A stretch of 64,000 bases of DNA, from assembly GCA_963575745.1 (NCBI GenBank), contig CAUYUJ010000957.1:1-64000 (forward strand), in the 5' to 3' direction. Both the position numbers and the translations under genes were made by a program. A model generated the notes under the pieces. The model ran no database searches. It had not been told where the DNA came from and saw only the letters and a list, made by a program, of their open reading frames with translations. This stretch comes from Prorocentrum cordatum. Lineage: Eukaryota > Sar > Dinophyceae > Prorocentrales > Prorocentraceae. Positions 31,590 through 42,053 of this stretch are shown here, piece by piece. Every line of letters begins with the position of its first letter. Position 1 is the stretch's first letter.

Positions 31590-32943
31590 GCCACAGGAGA
31601 GACGCACTCGGGCCGCGCGTATTTTCGCGACCACTCCTTTCGACATTTCGAGGTTTTCGATTATCCGATGCCGCCGAGCGTCCTATCTGCCGTTGGCAAT
31701 GCCATGCTGACCTTGGAAGGCACGTTCAGGTCCTTCAAGGCACTTGTCGCGCGCAAGGACGCGGATGTCCCGGCCGCGATAGACTCGCCCAGCAATGATG
31801 CCTTGGAGCAGAGCGACAACGATTTGGAGACTGCAACGCTGACTTTCCATGACAACTGCATGTTCAAAAAAAAGGAAAAGTAACCCCTTATTGGGGAGCT
31901 GGGGAGCTGAGGGCGCCGCGCCTGCCAAGCAAGGAGAAACCGGCGGCGACGGCGAGGAGGCGGAGGGCGCCGCCTCGCCAGACATAGCAATTCGACTGAC
32001 AATTTGTTTGTGCTAACGGGTCAGACCATATCCAAAGTGTCGAGTAAGTTTCAGTTTGAGTTGCCGGGAAACGAAGTGGTCCCTTATTTCATTGATTTGT
32101 GTTCAACTCACATGCAGCGGGTTCCAGGGTGCGCGCACGCCGACTGCTGCGTGCTGCACGATCGCAGTCCGTCCGTCCACGTGACGTTGTTACCGTATCG
32201 CTTACCGAAGAAAATCACCTTGGCATCCCGAGCCCTCTGCTGGATCCAGTACTTTACGCTATGCGGCGCGTTCAGCGCGTGTATGAACTAACTTTTTGGT
32301 TTATACCAGATTCGTTCATCTTCGGCCAGGCGGCGCAGGCGCTGGCCAAACGCGGTCAAAACATAGACCAAACAACGGCGTATTATCCCTCTTCATTTCG
32401 CACTTGCACCCGATGCACGGCGACAAGAATCACAAATGCTTTGAACCGAACATATTTGCCCAGGACGAGGAAATGCAGAGGGCGGTGGAACTCTTGGCCG
32501 GCGGCTGTATCTTCACCGGCCAGGAACGCCCCTCGGGTCAATGGGGTAGCACGCGCCAGGACTTGCTCAGAAAGTTCGCCACGGGTGACACCATTGCGGG
32601 GAGATTGGCGCATTCCATCTTGACGATGATGCGCAAAATCAACGGGTGGAAGCGCACGGAGGCGCATCGATTGTTCACATTCGAAAACGTGAACGAGCAC
32701 AATTTGGAGTCTATCGTGCGCCGCATCGCCACCATCAAGGTACAATCGCGCTTCTTCGAAAAGCTCTACGTCGATAGAAACTTCCGCGACCCGAGCAAGC
32801 ACGGCATCTTCGCGCGCCACCCCGACGCCAAGGAGATCATGATTCTGCACGCGTTCGAGGGACAGGACGGGCCCGAGATGCGCAGAGACACGTTGGTGAA
32901 CTACCCGAAGCGCGGCGGCGATCGCGGGGCAACCGAGAAATAA
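31590..32943 (+). pseudogene. SF3-like helicase paralogue lacking the P-loop
   Basis: A plus-strand homologue of the helicase at 20,921-22,224, also in several frames. YFRDHSFRHFEVFDY and LTLEGTFRSF (31,615-31,740) match the N-terminal block. KVSSKFQFELPGNEVVPYF (32,030-32,095) matches the middle block. ALAKRGQNIDQ (32,340-32,372) is followed almost directly by LSLFISHLHPMHGDKNHKCF in another frame. The ~12-residue segment that carries the Walker A loop in the other copy (between NIDQ and LSL) is missing. The distal part is intact: CIFTGQERPSG, DTIAGRLAHSILTMM, GWKRTEA and HGIFARHPDAKE. A stop at 32,941 ends it ~220 bp before the retroelement coding sequence. It cannot be an active ATPase. 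Confidence 0.65.
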
Positions 32944-33166
32944 GTTAGGAGCGCTGTCGCTGAGGCCTTGGTCGACCCGCCGTCGCAGGGCGGCCGTTCG
33001 CCGAGTTCGCCGATCGCCCTTCTCACCAGCCGCGTGGCGAAGGAGCTGCCACGGAAAAACTTGGAACGATTTGACGCTCAGCGTTTTCCGAGTGCTGGGA
33101 GCCCGCTGGATTTGATCAGCGCCAGCGGGGGGGATTTCCCGCTCAATCCACCCCGCTCGCCCCCGC

Positions 33167-33628
33167 ATGCCCCTTCCGCCGCCTGCCCGATTCCCCCTCC
33201 CCCCTGCGGGCCTGGGCGAAGCCGGTGAGATCTCCCCCGCGCCCCCCTTCCACCCGATCGGGATCGATGCTGATAGCGGACGGCAGCCCTGGGATGAGGT
33301 CGACTGGGAATGGCTCCTGGAGGACCGCGAGCCCAGCGGAAGCACCCCCGACAGCGAAGCGCACCACGATTGGGGGGACCCCGACGAGATCGACGACGGA
33401 TCAGCTACCCGCGCCCGCGGTCGCCGGTTCACTCCACCTCCAGGCCTCCCCCTGTCCCCACCGCCAGGCCCAAGGCTGCTCAATTCGGGAGGGCAGGCGG
33501 CTGACCTTGGTCACGGCGTAGACCCAGCTCTCCGCAGGCCCCCCCCCCCCATCCCAGGCGACGCGGCACCCGCGGCGCCGACGCCCCCCTCCTGGCCCCG
33601 AGGGTCGTCGACCCAAGGGGCACCATGA
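33167..33628 (+). CDS. Retroelement segment: Pro-rich, acidic N-terminal region
   Basis: A 153-codon frame starting at an ATG. It is rich in Pro, Gly and Ala with an acidic patch (WDEVDWEWLLEDREP) and looks disordered. It is the first frame with the same codon style as the downstream retroelement segments and could be the start of the element's first protein. It ends at a stop near 33,626, shortly after a C-run at 33,539. Confidence 0.4.
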   Translation: MPLPPPARFPLPPAGLGEAGEISPAPPFHPIGIDADSGRQPWDEVDWEWLLEDREPSGSTPDSEAHHDWGDPDEIDDGSATRARGRRFTPPPGLPLSPPPGPRLLNSGGQAADLGHGVDPALRRPPPPIPGDAAPAAPTPPSWPRGSSTQGAP

Positions 33629-33731
33629 GGAGGCACATTAGCGGCGCTCATGGAACACCACGAGCCATTGGAGGGCCCGCGGAGGGAGCCCTCCAGGCGC
33701 TCGCCCCGCATTCAAGCAATGAGCACTGGCT

Positions 33732-34493
33732 TTGAAAATATGGCAAGCTCTTGCTGGCTCCGCCACCCTCCCTGGCACGCTGCCATCAGCGAGGGTCCCC
33801 CCACAGCTGGGAGCGCCCCTTGCCCCCCCAGGGAAGGCCCCAGCCATGCGGTACAAATGGAGCAGGAGCCCCCCCCAACAGCGGTACACCTGCGCCTCGG
33901 CAATGGCACAGCTTGACCTTTCTTGGTTGGCGTGGTCAATCACAGGGTCTGACCACGAGGCGAGACTTGGGGGAGTAGGTCCGGACCCAGTTCAGGTACT
34001 AGCCTTTCGTTACGCAAGCCTGACACAGGACCCTGCCATCGAAACGGAGAGCCTGGACTGCGACGAACCAACCCAGGCCGAGATCATTGCGACGGAAAGG
34101 GAATACGATGCCCTGCATTTTGCGGCCCTCTACACAGACATCGGGGTGGGGGACCCGTCGGAGGGCTTTTTTCCGCCGTCCCTGCTGGGGCTCTCGAGGT
34201 GGCGCCACTACGCAGCCCCCGACGCAACCGACGCGATCTTGGCTGGTTCCGACTCTGAGCACAGAGCCATGTGCCGCTACCTTATCCACGAGCACCGACG
34301 CAACCTGGTACACCTCCCAGACCACAGCGAGGTCAGGAACTGGGCGGTCAGTAGAGGCCATTGGGCCGATGCAGGGGCGGACGTCTTTTCTATTGAACAG
34401 CATGGAACGGGACAGGACGGCTGGGCCACCCCGGCCACCCCAGGCGCGGGGCCCCCATTCCCCAGGCATCACAGGGCCCATCCTCGAGGGTAG
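33732..34493 (+). CDS. Retroelement segment of unknown function
   Basis: A 253-codon frame. Residues 60-200 look like a folded helical region (AEIIATEREYDALHFAALY, SEHRAMCRYLIHEHRR, HLPDHSEVRNWAVSRGHWA). I do not recognise the family. The frame then changes into the zinc-motif frame near 34,440. It is part of the same coding block as the RING and RT segments. Confidence 0.4.
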   Translation: MKIWQALAGSATLPGTLPSARVPPQLGAPLAPPGKAPAMRYKWSRSPPQQRYTCASAMAQLDLSWLAWSITGSDHEARLGGVGPDPVQVLAFRYASLTQDPAIETESLDCDEPTQAEIIATEREYDALHFAALYTDIGVGDPSEGFFPPSLLGLSRWRHYAAPDATDAILAGSDSEHRAMCRYLIHEHRRNLVHLPDHSEVRNWAVSRGHWADAGADVFSIEQHGTGQDGWATPATPGAGPPFPRHHRAHPRG

Positions 34494-34722
34494 TGACACG
34501 CCCGAAGGGCCCTGGCCCATAAACAGTACATCCCACATGATAAGGTTCGGGGATTTCTTCCGCCCTGCCGACAGATGTGACTACTGCGGCTGCTGGCTTG
34601 CGCGTGACCCTCGCGGTCCCATGTGCATCGTCTGTCACAGGCTAGCCCCCCCTGGGTGCAGGCCGCGGACGGACTCCACCCCGACAGCCTCGAAGCCCCA
34701 GGACATCCCCTCGACCTGCTAG
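34440..34722 (+). CDS. Retroelement segment with a zinc-ribbon-like motif
   Basis: In this frame RFGDFFRPADRCDYCGCWL and GPMCIVCHRL give a Cx2C-x(n)-Cx2C pair at 34,575-34,640, consistent with a small zinc ribbon. The upstream open frame extends back to 34,087 but overlaps the preceding segment there. Its role in the element is unknown; nucleic-acid or protein binding would be typical. Confidence 0.45.
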
Positions 34723-35951
34723 GCACCCCACTCACCTTCCAACTGGCCAGAGTGGGGGCGCGATACGCCCCTATCGCCAGCCACATCGGCCCCCCAGACC
34801 TCCCACCAGAGACCACCAGCTACTCCCTGTCATGGCTGATCTCGGAGCTACTCGCAGCATGGCGCCACATGACCGACATGGCGCTCGCCAGCGGCGGGAC
34901 CGCAAACGAATCCTGGCACCCGACTGCCGAAAGGGGCGACACAAGTCTGGGAGGCGAAACGATGCTCAGAGCCGCGGTGGGCGCCCTCTCCAGACTCTGC
35001 AGCGCCCCGCAGGGATGGGCCCTGGAGACTGTTACTCGAATCCGGGACCGCATCAGGGGAATCCCCTCCAGCGGGCTGCTACGCGACCGGGTGCCTAGAG
35101 GCCTTGCCCAAACCTCCATCGTGGCACCGCCAGCCCAACTCCCCGACCCAGCGGGCGCTCGGCCCAGGGCTCAGGACTTGAGGGCAAGATACCAACAGTG
35201 CCTTGATAACCTCCCCACGGAGGATTCAGAATGGCTCCGCGGAGAAATAGGAGGCAACTTTCTGGATCAAGCTCCCCTCGCCGCCCCCGCGGACAGGGCC
35301 TCCATCGAGGCGCAGGACGCGAGCGCCGAGGCGACTGAGGTGGCCTGCGCAGCCCTAATCGCCTCCGCTAGAAGAGATGGAAGACTCATTGCCGACCACC
35401 TTGCGCCAGGCAGCCCCTGCGGTGAAGCAACGCGTCTCGCAATCGCGCTGCGCACAAGGGCGCGAGGGGCAGGCTCCCCTGTGACTTGCGGAGTCAACCA
35501 ACAAACCATGAGGAGAGAGGGAGACGATAACCGAGGAGGCGATGGGCACCAGCCGAGGAGAGGCACCCAGCTCCCCCCAGAAAGGGAGGGCAGCGCACGC
35601 CGTCTGCCACATGAGATCTTGGAGATCCGCGCGCAGGTAGCAAGCGACAGCATACCAAACAACATGACCTGGAGCAGGCTCCTGGTCCCTTTCATCTGGG
35701 AGTCAGCCACAGAAGGGGGGCCGGGTCACACTCGAACACGTCTTCGAGGCCACTGGGATCCCGAGCTCCTTAGTGGCGCATGCAGCCAGGCGGTGGCACC
35801 CCATGGGCATTGCCTCCCTACAGGGAGCGCACCACCGCCTCGGGCTCGAAGCGGCAACCCTATCTCGCCTGACAGGAAGAGCGATCGAGGCCCCCCTTCC
35901 AGGGGGGTACATACACCCAGAGCTCCAGGAACGCACCATGAGCTGGCTTGA
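34623..35951 (+). CDS. Retroelement segment, helical, unknown function
   Basis: A 442-codon frame, of which about 34,700-35,710 looks like genuine protein: LISELLAAWRHMTDMA, MLRAAVGALSRLCSAPQGW, LRARYQQCLDNLPTED and a long Ala-rich helix. After a G6 run at 35,714-35,719 the sensible frame shifts to the next segment and this frame becomes Pro/Arg-rich. The family is not recognised. Confidence 0.4.
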   Translation: MHRLSQASPPWVQAADGLHPDSLEAPGHPLDLLGTPLTFQLARVGARYAPIASHIGPPDLPPETTSYSLSWLISELLAAWRHMTDMALASGGTANESWHPTAERGDTSLGGETMLRAAVGALSRLCSAPQGWALETVTRIRDRIRGIPSSGLLRDRVPRGLAQTSIVAPPAQLPDPAGARPRAQDLRARYQQCLDNLPTEDSEWLRGEIGGNFLDQAPLAAPADRASIEAQDASAEATEVACAALIASARRDGRLIADHLAPGSPCGEATRLAIALRTRARGAGSPVTCGVNQQTMRREGDDNRGGDGHQPRRGTQLPPEREGSARRLPHEILEIRAQVASDSIPNNMTWSRLLVPFIWESATEGGPGHTRTRLRGHWDPELLSGACSQAVAPHGHCLPTGSAPPPRARSGNPISPDRKSDRGPPSRGVHTPRAPGTHHELA

Positions 35952-37644
35952 CCCTTTCGGACACCTCCAAGAGGCAACCCTAACAGCAGATAGGAACGCA
36001 GTGGAACGTGGGATGCAGGCCCGAAGCGCCAGGACGCGCGCCAGGGGTGGCAATGCGGGTGCTGGAAGAGCCGGAGGTCGCCACCCTCCCTCTCCCATAG
36101 AAGGAGGGGCACAGGGCACCACGACCCCCTGGCACGAAGACATCAGACAAATACTCGGTGACGAATCAGATAACAACGCCAGGTCCCCCTCTCAGGCACA
36201 CGGCAGAGGAGACACGCTGGACGCCCTCATTCGGGCCCTGGACGCCACGCACAGAGATGACGAGGCCGCAGGAAGAGCCAGGCAGCAGCGCATCGACAGC
36301 ACCTCTTTCAGCGGCGCAGAAGCGCAGCTAGTGGCGGAAGGGCCGCTTAGAGAGGCCAGGTCGCAGCTTGAGCCAGGGAACTGGATATCCAGGGCCATGC
36401 GGCTGTGCCTGGCTCCGCACTACACCCCCCTCCTCCGACCAGCGCTTCAGGTGAGAGGTATGGACACCAGACCGTTCGAAGTCCTCACCAGATGGCTGCA
36501 GATAGCAGGCATACACACTCCCGACGACATCAGAGGCATATTGGATGAGGGGGAGGAGCAGGCCCCCAGTGCCTACTCCCCATTCAGGAACTGCCGGATC
36601 CGCCTGCCACTGCGAACCACAGGACTCAAGGCATGCCTAACCGAAGAAGAGGCGGCTTCGACCACCCGCCTCCTCATAGAGGGCCTGGGCACTTCCATCT
36701 CCAACGCAATCGATCCGCCTGGAAACGCTGAGCGAGCTCTCAGGGCTGGCGAGCCAGAGCCGATGCCAGGATGGGATGCAGGTGAAGACGAGCAGTCCTG
36801 CACCATCTGCGCTGGGGAACTTGACGGGACCGCGGAAGCCCCAATACTCTGTGGACACAGATTCCACAAGCACTGCCTCGATCGCTGGAGACAGAGCCAG
36901 CCCGGGATCTTCCGACAGGGGAGAAACTCCATGCCCATTCGTTGCCCATACTGCAGAGCCAACGACAGAGGCAGCGTCTCGGCCCTCCTTCCCGGAGCTC
37001 CGCCTCCCAATGAAACACAGGCAATGTTTCAACTGAGGGACGGGCTCCTGGCCCCCATAAGGCCCCCCATCACATATAGAGAACTAGCTGCTGCGACTCA
37101 CTCCCTAGCCACGGAATTGGACTGCCTAAGAGCCGACTTGGTCTCCATACGCAGACCGAACACGTATATCACGGTTCGCGACATGCAAAGGATACATGGG
37201 CAGGTAACAGCTCACGGGCACCCCCCACCGCAACCTGCAGGAATGGAAGTGGACCGCGACGGCGAGAGCGGACCTCCCAGACCGGCGAACGAAGGAGGAA
37301 CAGGAGACAACATCGCCCCAACCCCTCCCTCCAGACAGGAAAGGACGCGCTCAATCCCGATGATCACCCAGGCGAGGTGGGCCACCCTCCTCGCCAGATT
37401 CCCGCCAGGAGACCATAGGCCGGGGAGTCCCCCATCCTTCCCCGTCCCCTTGCTTATGGCTGCGGCCAAGGAGGTCGGGGCTGAGCTAGTGATCACCTGG
37501 AGGTCACTGCTCGGCGACAGACACGCGGATAGCACGGGCATCACTCTAGCAATGGCAGGCCCCAGTGCATACGAACAGATCAAGGAATTGGTCCGCGACA
37601 GAGCCATTCCCGAGGAGGAGCGGGGTACAACCCCCACCTCCTAA
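35773..37644 (+). CDS. Retroelement segment with a RING-H2 domain
   Basis: A 623-codon frame. Residues about 342-396 form a canonical RING-H2 (C3H2C3) zinc domain: CTIC, then ILCGHRFHKHCLDRW (C-x-H-x2-H-x2-C), then RCPYC. This is the fold of E3 ubiquitin ligases. The N-terminal 300 residues are helical with low-complexity linkers (residues 75-160). LYTDIG-type motifs are absent and no transmembrane segment is visible. The C-terminal part has ITYRELAAATHSLATELDC and ITQARWATLLARFPPGDHRP. An E3-like domain on a LINE is unusual; it could act on host silencing factors or on the element's own polyprotein, but no substrate can be inferred. The frame continues into the next segment after a change near 37,630. 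Confidence 0.7.
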   Translation: MAHAARRWHPMGIASLQGAHHRLGLEAATLSRLTGRAIEAPLPGGYIHPELQERTMSWLDPFGHLQEATLTADRNAVERGMQARSARTRARGGNAGAGRAGGRHPPSPIEGGAQGTTTPWHEDIRQILGDESDNNARSPSQAHGRGDTLDALIRALDATHRDDEAAGRARQQRIDSTSFSGAEAQLVAEGPLREARSQLEPGNWISRAMRLCLAPHYTPLLRPALQVRGMDTRPFEVLTRWLQIAGIHTPDDIRGILDEGEEQAPSAYSPFRNCRIRLPLRTTGLKACLTEEEAASTTRLLIEGLGTSISNAIDPPGNAERALRAGEPEPMPGWDAGEDEQSCTICAGELDGTAEAPILCGHRFHKHCLDRWRQSQPGIFRQGRNSMPIRCPYCRANDRGSVSALLPGAPPPNETQAMFQLRDGLLAPIRPPITYRELAAATHSLATELDCLRADLVSIRRPNTYITVRDMQRIHGQVTAHGHPPPQPAGMEVDRDGESGPPRPANEGGTGDNIAPTPPSRQERTRSIPMITQARWATLLARFPPGDHRPGSPPSFPVPLLMAAAKEVGAELVITWRSLLGDRHADSTGITLAMAGPSAYEQIKELVRDRAIPEEERGTTPTS

Positions 37645-38074
37645 TCGCGGATGCCAACGCAACCCAGATACAAGCTGCGCTGTCGGCAGCCAGCTCGGGC
37701 GATGGCCCACGCAGGATATTCGCCCTAACCGGGCAGGGAATCCCAACGCCAGGAGGCCCCGACCCGACTGAACTGATAGCCATAGCTAATGCCCAGTGGG
37801 GTTACCGAGCAGCCGGCATGATCACGCATTTGGTGCCCCTAGGGAACCCCGTGATAACGGGGAAGATGACCCCCCCCTAATGCAGCTTGTTGCGGCGCAG
37901 TTCCACATAACAGACCACCCCCAAAGAACGCAGATCCCACCATCCATCGTGGTACACTGGGGAGGCAGGGACGCAGACCCCAGCGACGCCCTGCACATAC
38001 TCACGCCAGAACAACGGAACGACGCCAGTGTGGCCCAGATTACCAGGTGGCAGCAGGCCCTAAAAGGGAACTAG
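37626..38074 (+). CDS. Retroelement segment continued in two short frames
   Basis: From 37,626 the sensible frame reads LLIADANATQIQAAL and RIFALTGQGIPTPGGPD up to a C8 run near 37,869-37,876. Beyond the run another frame continues as MQLVAAQFHITDHPQR and HILTPEQRNDASVAQIT to a stop at about 38,072. The switch exactly at a homopolymer suggests an indel there. Function unknown. Confidence 0.4.
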
Positions 38075-38181
38075 CACTCAACAGTGGACGTGGAATGGAC
38101 TAGGACGAGACCCTCCTAAAAGCCGGGCTTGAGCCACTCTCCCACCACGCGGTTCGTTGTCGACCCGCCAGACGGACGCAC

Positions 38182-39430
38182 ATGCCGGCCCCCACAGACC
38201 TACCCTTCGAGGAACTTCAGGTCGCAGCACAGAGGGCGCTGGCGACCAACATCAATGGGAGTACCTGGAGGTCCAGAGAAGCGTCCGACTCTGTGCACAT
38301 CCCCATCCCAGCCGCCGCCACGTGCCTGGCCATATCGGCCGCAGCGGACGCAGCGGCAGCCTTTGGGTACCGAGTAGGCCTCAACGGGGGAGGACTGCTC
38401 CTCCTAAAGACCCCAGAGAGAATCGCGGCCCCGATACTGCGAGACCTCAAGGACGAACTCCCCAGGGTCTTCGGGTCCGCGCGCAGCCCCCTGGCCCTCT
38501 GCCCCCGAAGAATTCTTCTAGAAGGAAACTGGGACGGCGGCCCCTCATTCGCCAGGCTAGCTGACCCGGAAGACGGCTTCCACCTTCGGTGGAACATAGC
38601 AGACTTAGGGCAATCCAGACAGCAGGACGTGATCGAGGCCGTCGAAGCCACTGTGGGCCCCGGAGCGGTGGAGCAGGAAACCACGGTGTGCGCTTGGTTC
38701 CCCGACACAGGAGAATACGAGCACATGACGCAGGTGAGAGTCCGACTCAACACTGCTGCCATCATGTCAGCTGCCTTCTGCGGGACCAGTTGCATCACGG
38801 TGGGACCGCAGGTAGTCAGAATCTTCCCGGCCACCCCCTCAGGAGAGCAGACCAGGAGAGACACAGGGATCCCAAGGGCGCAGACGGAGCACATTGAGGC
38901 ACTCACGGACGAGGCAGCACGACAGGCCCCCAGACGAGCCTTGCAGCCACAAATACTGGAAGTCACAGCCTTCGACCGGCGAGGAGAGCAAGTCGGCCCC
39001 CCCCGCCCCAGGCCCACGCGTCCAGACCCCTGGATCCCTCGCCACGCTACGCTGCGGATGTTCTCCGCCTCGATAGGATCCTCCGGGACCAGACTACACG
39101 CAGGGGCCTGGCCGCTGCCTGAAAGGGCTGACGGCAGGGAGGGCATAGCCAGCATGAGGGCCCCCCCCTGCCATACCCGAGGAATGGCACGAGGTAGACG
39201 AGGTCATGGACGATTGGAACTCGACCCGCCGCAGATGCTCGGAGGACAGGGAGGGCCTGCGAGACTACAGCACCATACTCCACCCGGGGGAACACCTCAC
39301 GGCTGCCGTAGCAGCGGGAGGGGCCGCATGTATCACCACCTGCGGAGAATGCGGCCACCTGTACACCTCAAGCCCCATGTGGGTCACCATCGCGCTACCC
39401 GCTGAAGCCGACCTGAGATCGGCCAATTGA
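38182..39430 (+). CDS. Retroelement segment, unknown, ending in a CxxC motif
   Basis: The frame from 38,182 encodes about 330 plausible residues, including FEELQVAAQRALATNING, ATCLAISAAADAAAAFGYR and a beta-rich middle (TTVCAWFPDTGEYEHMTQV). At a C7 run near 39,164 the sensible frame shifts and ends with ITTCGECGHLYTSSPMW, a Cx2C motif (39,334-39,345). The family is not recognised. Confidence 0.4.
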
Positions 39431-40990
39431 GGTGCCGACCGTCCACAGACCAGGGCATCCCTGCAGCTACTACACGGCCCGGTACATTTCGCCAAACTAG
39501 ATGCTACCCCCGCCCGCGCCCCGACGCTCGTGGAGCTGGGAATCGGCACCAGCCAACCCCCCAGCGCGACCTCACCTCCAAGAAGGCGAGCAGCCGTGGA
39601 CTCTCTCCCGGGCCCAGCCCGCCCAAGAGTGCACCCCCTTAGCAGAAGTGCTTACACGCAGGAGCCGGGCAAGAGCAGAGCCAGGAGCCGCACGAGTAAG
39701 GGCGGAAAGTGATGCGGTCACATGCGCACAGGGTATGCTTGGAAGATTCCAGGCCTGCATCGACGAGCAGTGCATCCACGACTTGGCCAGAAGCATCCAG
39801 ACCAGGCTCGTGCTCGAACAGCGACGACAGGAAGAGGGCAGACCCATCCTGAGGTGCAACTGAGACCTCTTCGCCGCCATATGGATTCTCCAGCTGGCCG
39901 ACCCTAGCACACTGGACAGGGACCATGTGTTCCAGCTCATCAACGAGCTCGGGATAAAAGAAGAGGTCACCAGACAACTCCTTTTTTCGCAGTGGATCTC
40001 CCCCGAGCCCGACCCGACCTACACTGACTGCCCACCACCTGTGGCTCGAAGTCCCGGGGAGCAGGGGTGCGGATATTGACAGCAACACAACGCACGTGCT
40101 GGCCCCCAGCACGGACGAGAGGCTCAACGGCCTAGGCGAAAGATTAAGGAGGGCTGCACAGAAGGACAGGCTCCGGCATGATCCCGGAAGAGCACCCAGG
40201 CCTCGAAGGACACCCAGAGGCAACCGCGGCGACCCCTCAAGCGGGGCCAGGGCGCGACCCACACGAGCTAGGCAAGAGCAGCTGCAGGCCGCGCGCAGCA
40301 GAGCCCTGGACAGATCCCCAGCAGCTGGGCGGAGCACCGCAGACGAGGGCCCGCAGACTGCGGGCCGCAGCACTCCCCTACCTCAGCCTACACCCCCTCC
40401 AGCGGCCCTGGCGAACCCACCACGGCAGCTGAGTCCGCACGACCAAGCCACTGGCCCCACACGGCGCACGACCAGCATCGGCGCAGGAACGAGAGGAGTA
40501 GCGAGGACAACCCCCCGCCTACGACATCCCCAGGAAGCGCTGCCGTAAACAGCAATCCGGCTACGGGACCAGAAAGCGGCTCCAACCATGACTGGGAAGC
40601 AGAACGTAGCAATGAAGATTGCGGAGACATACAGACCCCGCCGCCACAGTCCCGGGCAGACAGGAGGGCAGTCGGCCAGCACGAACGACAACCTCCCACC
40701 GGCCCACACGCGGCCCCTGCCCACGAGTCTCCATCTCCCCAGCCAGGAGAGCAGGGCGCCGAGCCTCCCCCAGCGCCGACGCCCCAGGCTGGGCGCGAAA
40801 GGCCGGGGAACAGGTGTGACGAGGGCACTCAAGCTAACCAGGAGCCAGGGAGCACTGCGCATGCTGAGCACACACGCCCAGCTTGGGTCCACAGAAGAAG
40901 GCCACCACCAGACAGCGCCCCCCGAAGCTCACCCAGCGACCCGCTGGGAAGGGGTGATTCCCCAAGAGCATGCGCATTTCTCCCGCCTTG
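39431..40990 (+). CDS. Retroelement linker region in broken frames
   Basis: No single frame spans this stretch. A believable piece at 39,700-39,860 reads MLGRFQACIDEQCIHDLAR, and another at 39,870-40,000 reads IWILQLADPSTLDRDHVFQ. From 40,090 to 40,960 all frames are Pro/Arg/Gln-rich and look like disordered linker. I see no domain. Confidence 0.3.
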
Positions 40991-40991
40991 T

Positions 40992-41885
40992 GTGGAACGC
41001 AAGTGGAGTCACATCCTCAACTGCGCAGAGGAGACACGCTGCTTCCTGGGCCCCCCTGCGCAGTGGGAAGGATTGGGGCGCGCGGACAGAATGAGGTGGA
41101 GGGCCGTGCTCAGTGCCTTCGCTCGGGGCACCTCCATGCTCCAGCTCGAAAAGCAGGTCAGACAAGTGTTCACCAGAGCCGACCTATCCGACAGGCTGCT
41201 CTGTCCCTTTAGGGCCTATTGGGCCCACCACCCACCGATCGGCACAAGGAACCCAGCCGGCAGGAACGTCCTGTCTAGAAACGCCGCCCTCACTGCGGAC
41301 GCTGCCTGCGCGCACCTGCTATCTGCAGTAGCAAGAATCCCCGGCGGTGAGGGCCCAGCATACCCATTCCTCCCTCTAACCAACGCGGTCCTCGACATCA
41401 TCCTCTCTGTCTCCATGGGGGACTCCCTCGGCCCCGACACCAGCCGGCTCAGAGCCGTTGACTCAACCTGGCACAACTTCAGGGGATGGACCCCTCAAGG
41501 CAACCCCTCCCGACGACCAACGCAAGAGGCAGAGACAGGACAGCCCCAGACCTCACCACAAAGGACCCCGCAGAAAGAAAGCACAGAGGATCAGCCCCGA
41601 CGGGCTGGGGCCGCAGAAGAAGCCACAGCCCAGCACCCGCAGCAGATGAGCCAGCAGAGCAGGGACATGGGGCAATCAGGCCCAACGAGACGGCAAAACA
41701 GGAGTAGTAACAGAAGAACCCGACAAGCGGGCCCCTTGGGGACGAGAACTCGACCCAGGACAAGACCGAGAACGACCAGACCAGAGGAGGACAATTACCG
41801 TTCCTGGGTATCAACGCGGGAATCCCCGCCAGCAGCAGCTGGACAGAGAAGTCTCGGAAAGGGGCCTCATGCGCACTGCGTCTGA
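40992..41885 (+). CDS. Retroelement segment of unknown function before the methyltransferase
   Basis: A 297-codon frame. Residues 1-170 look folded: HILNCAEETRCFLGPPAQW, RMRWRAVLSAFARGTSMLQ, AACAHLLSAVARIPGG and FLPLTNAVLDIILSVSMGD. The rest is Gln/Arg/Pro-rich linker leading towards the methyltransferase frame. The family is not recognised. Confidence 0.4.
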   Translation: MERKWSHILNCAEETRCFLGPPAQWEGLGRADRMRWRAVLSAFARGTSMLQLEKQVRQVFTRADLSDRLLCPFRAYWAHHPPIGTRNPAGRNVLSRNAALTADAACAHLLSAVARIPGGEGPAYPFLPLTNAVLDIILSVSMGDSLGPDTSRLRAVDSTWHNFRGWTPQGNPSRRPTQEAETGQPQTSPQRTPQKESTEDQPRRAGAAEEATAQHPQQMSQQSRDMGQSGPTRRQNRSSNRRTRQAGPLGTRTRPRTRPRTTRPEEDNYRSWVSTRESPPAAAGQRSLGKGPHAHCV

Positions 41886-42053
41886 GCCCCAAGGACCGGG
41901 AGAAGGGACAAGGAGGGCGAGGCTCAGGATCAACCCCCCCGCGCCCACCAAACCCACCGCGGCACGTCCTCCAGCAGGTGTGGCCCAGCACAGAGATCGC
42001 AATACCAGCCTCTCTCCCGTCGCCCCTCCGACCAGGTCCTGGCGGCCTACCAG

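Noticed and set aside
37046-38004. Opposite-strand frames across the retroelement (for example minus 38,217-39,155)
   Set aside because: They are shadows of GC-rich coding sequence on the plus strand and lack motifs, while the plus frames carry recognised domains before and after.
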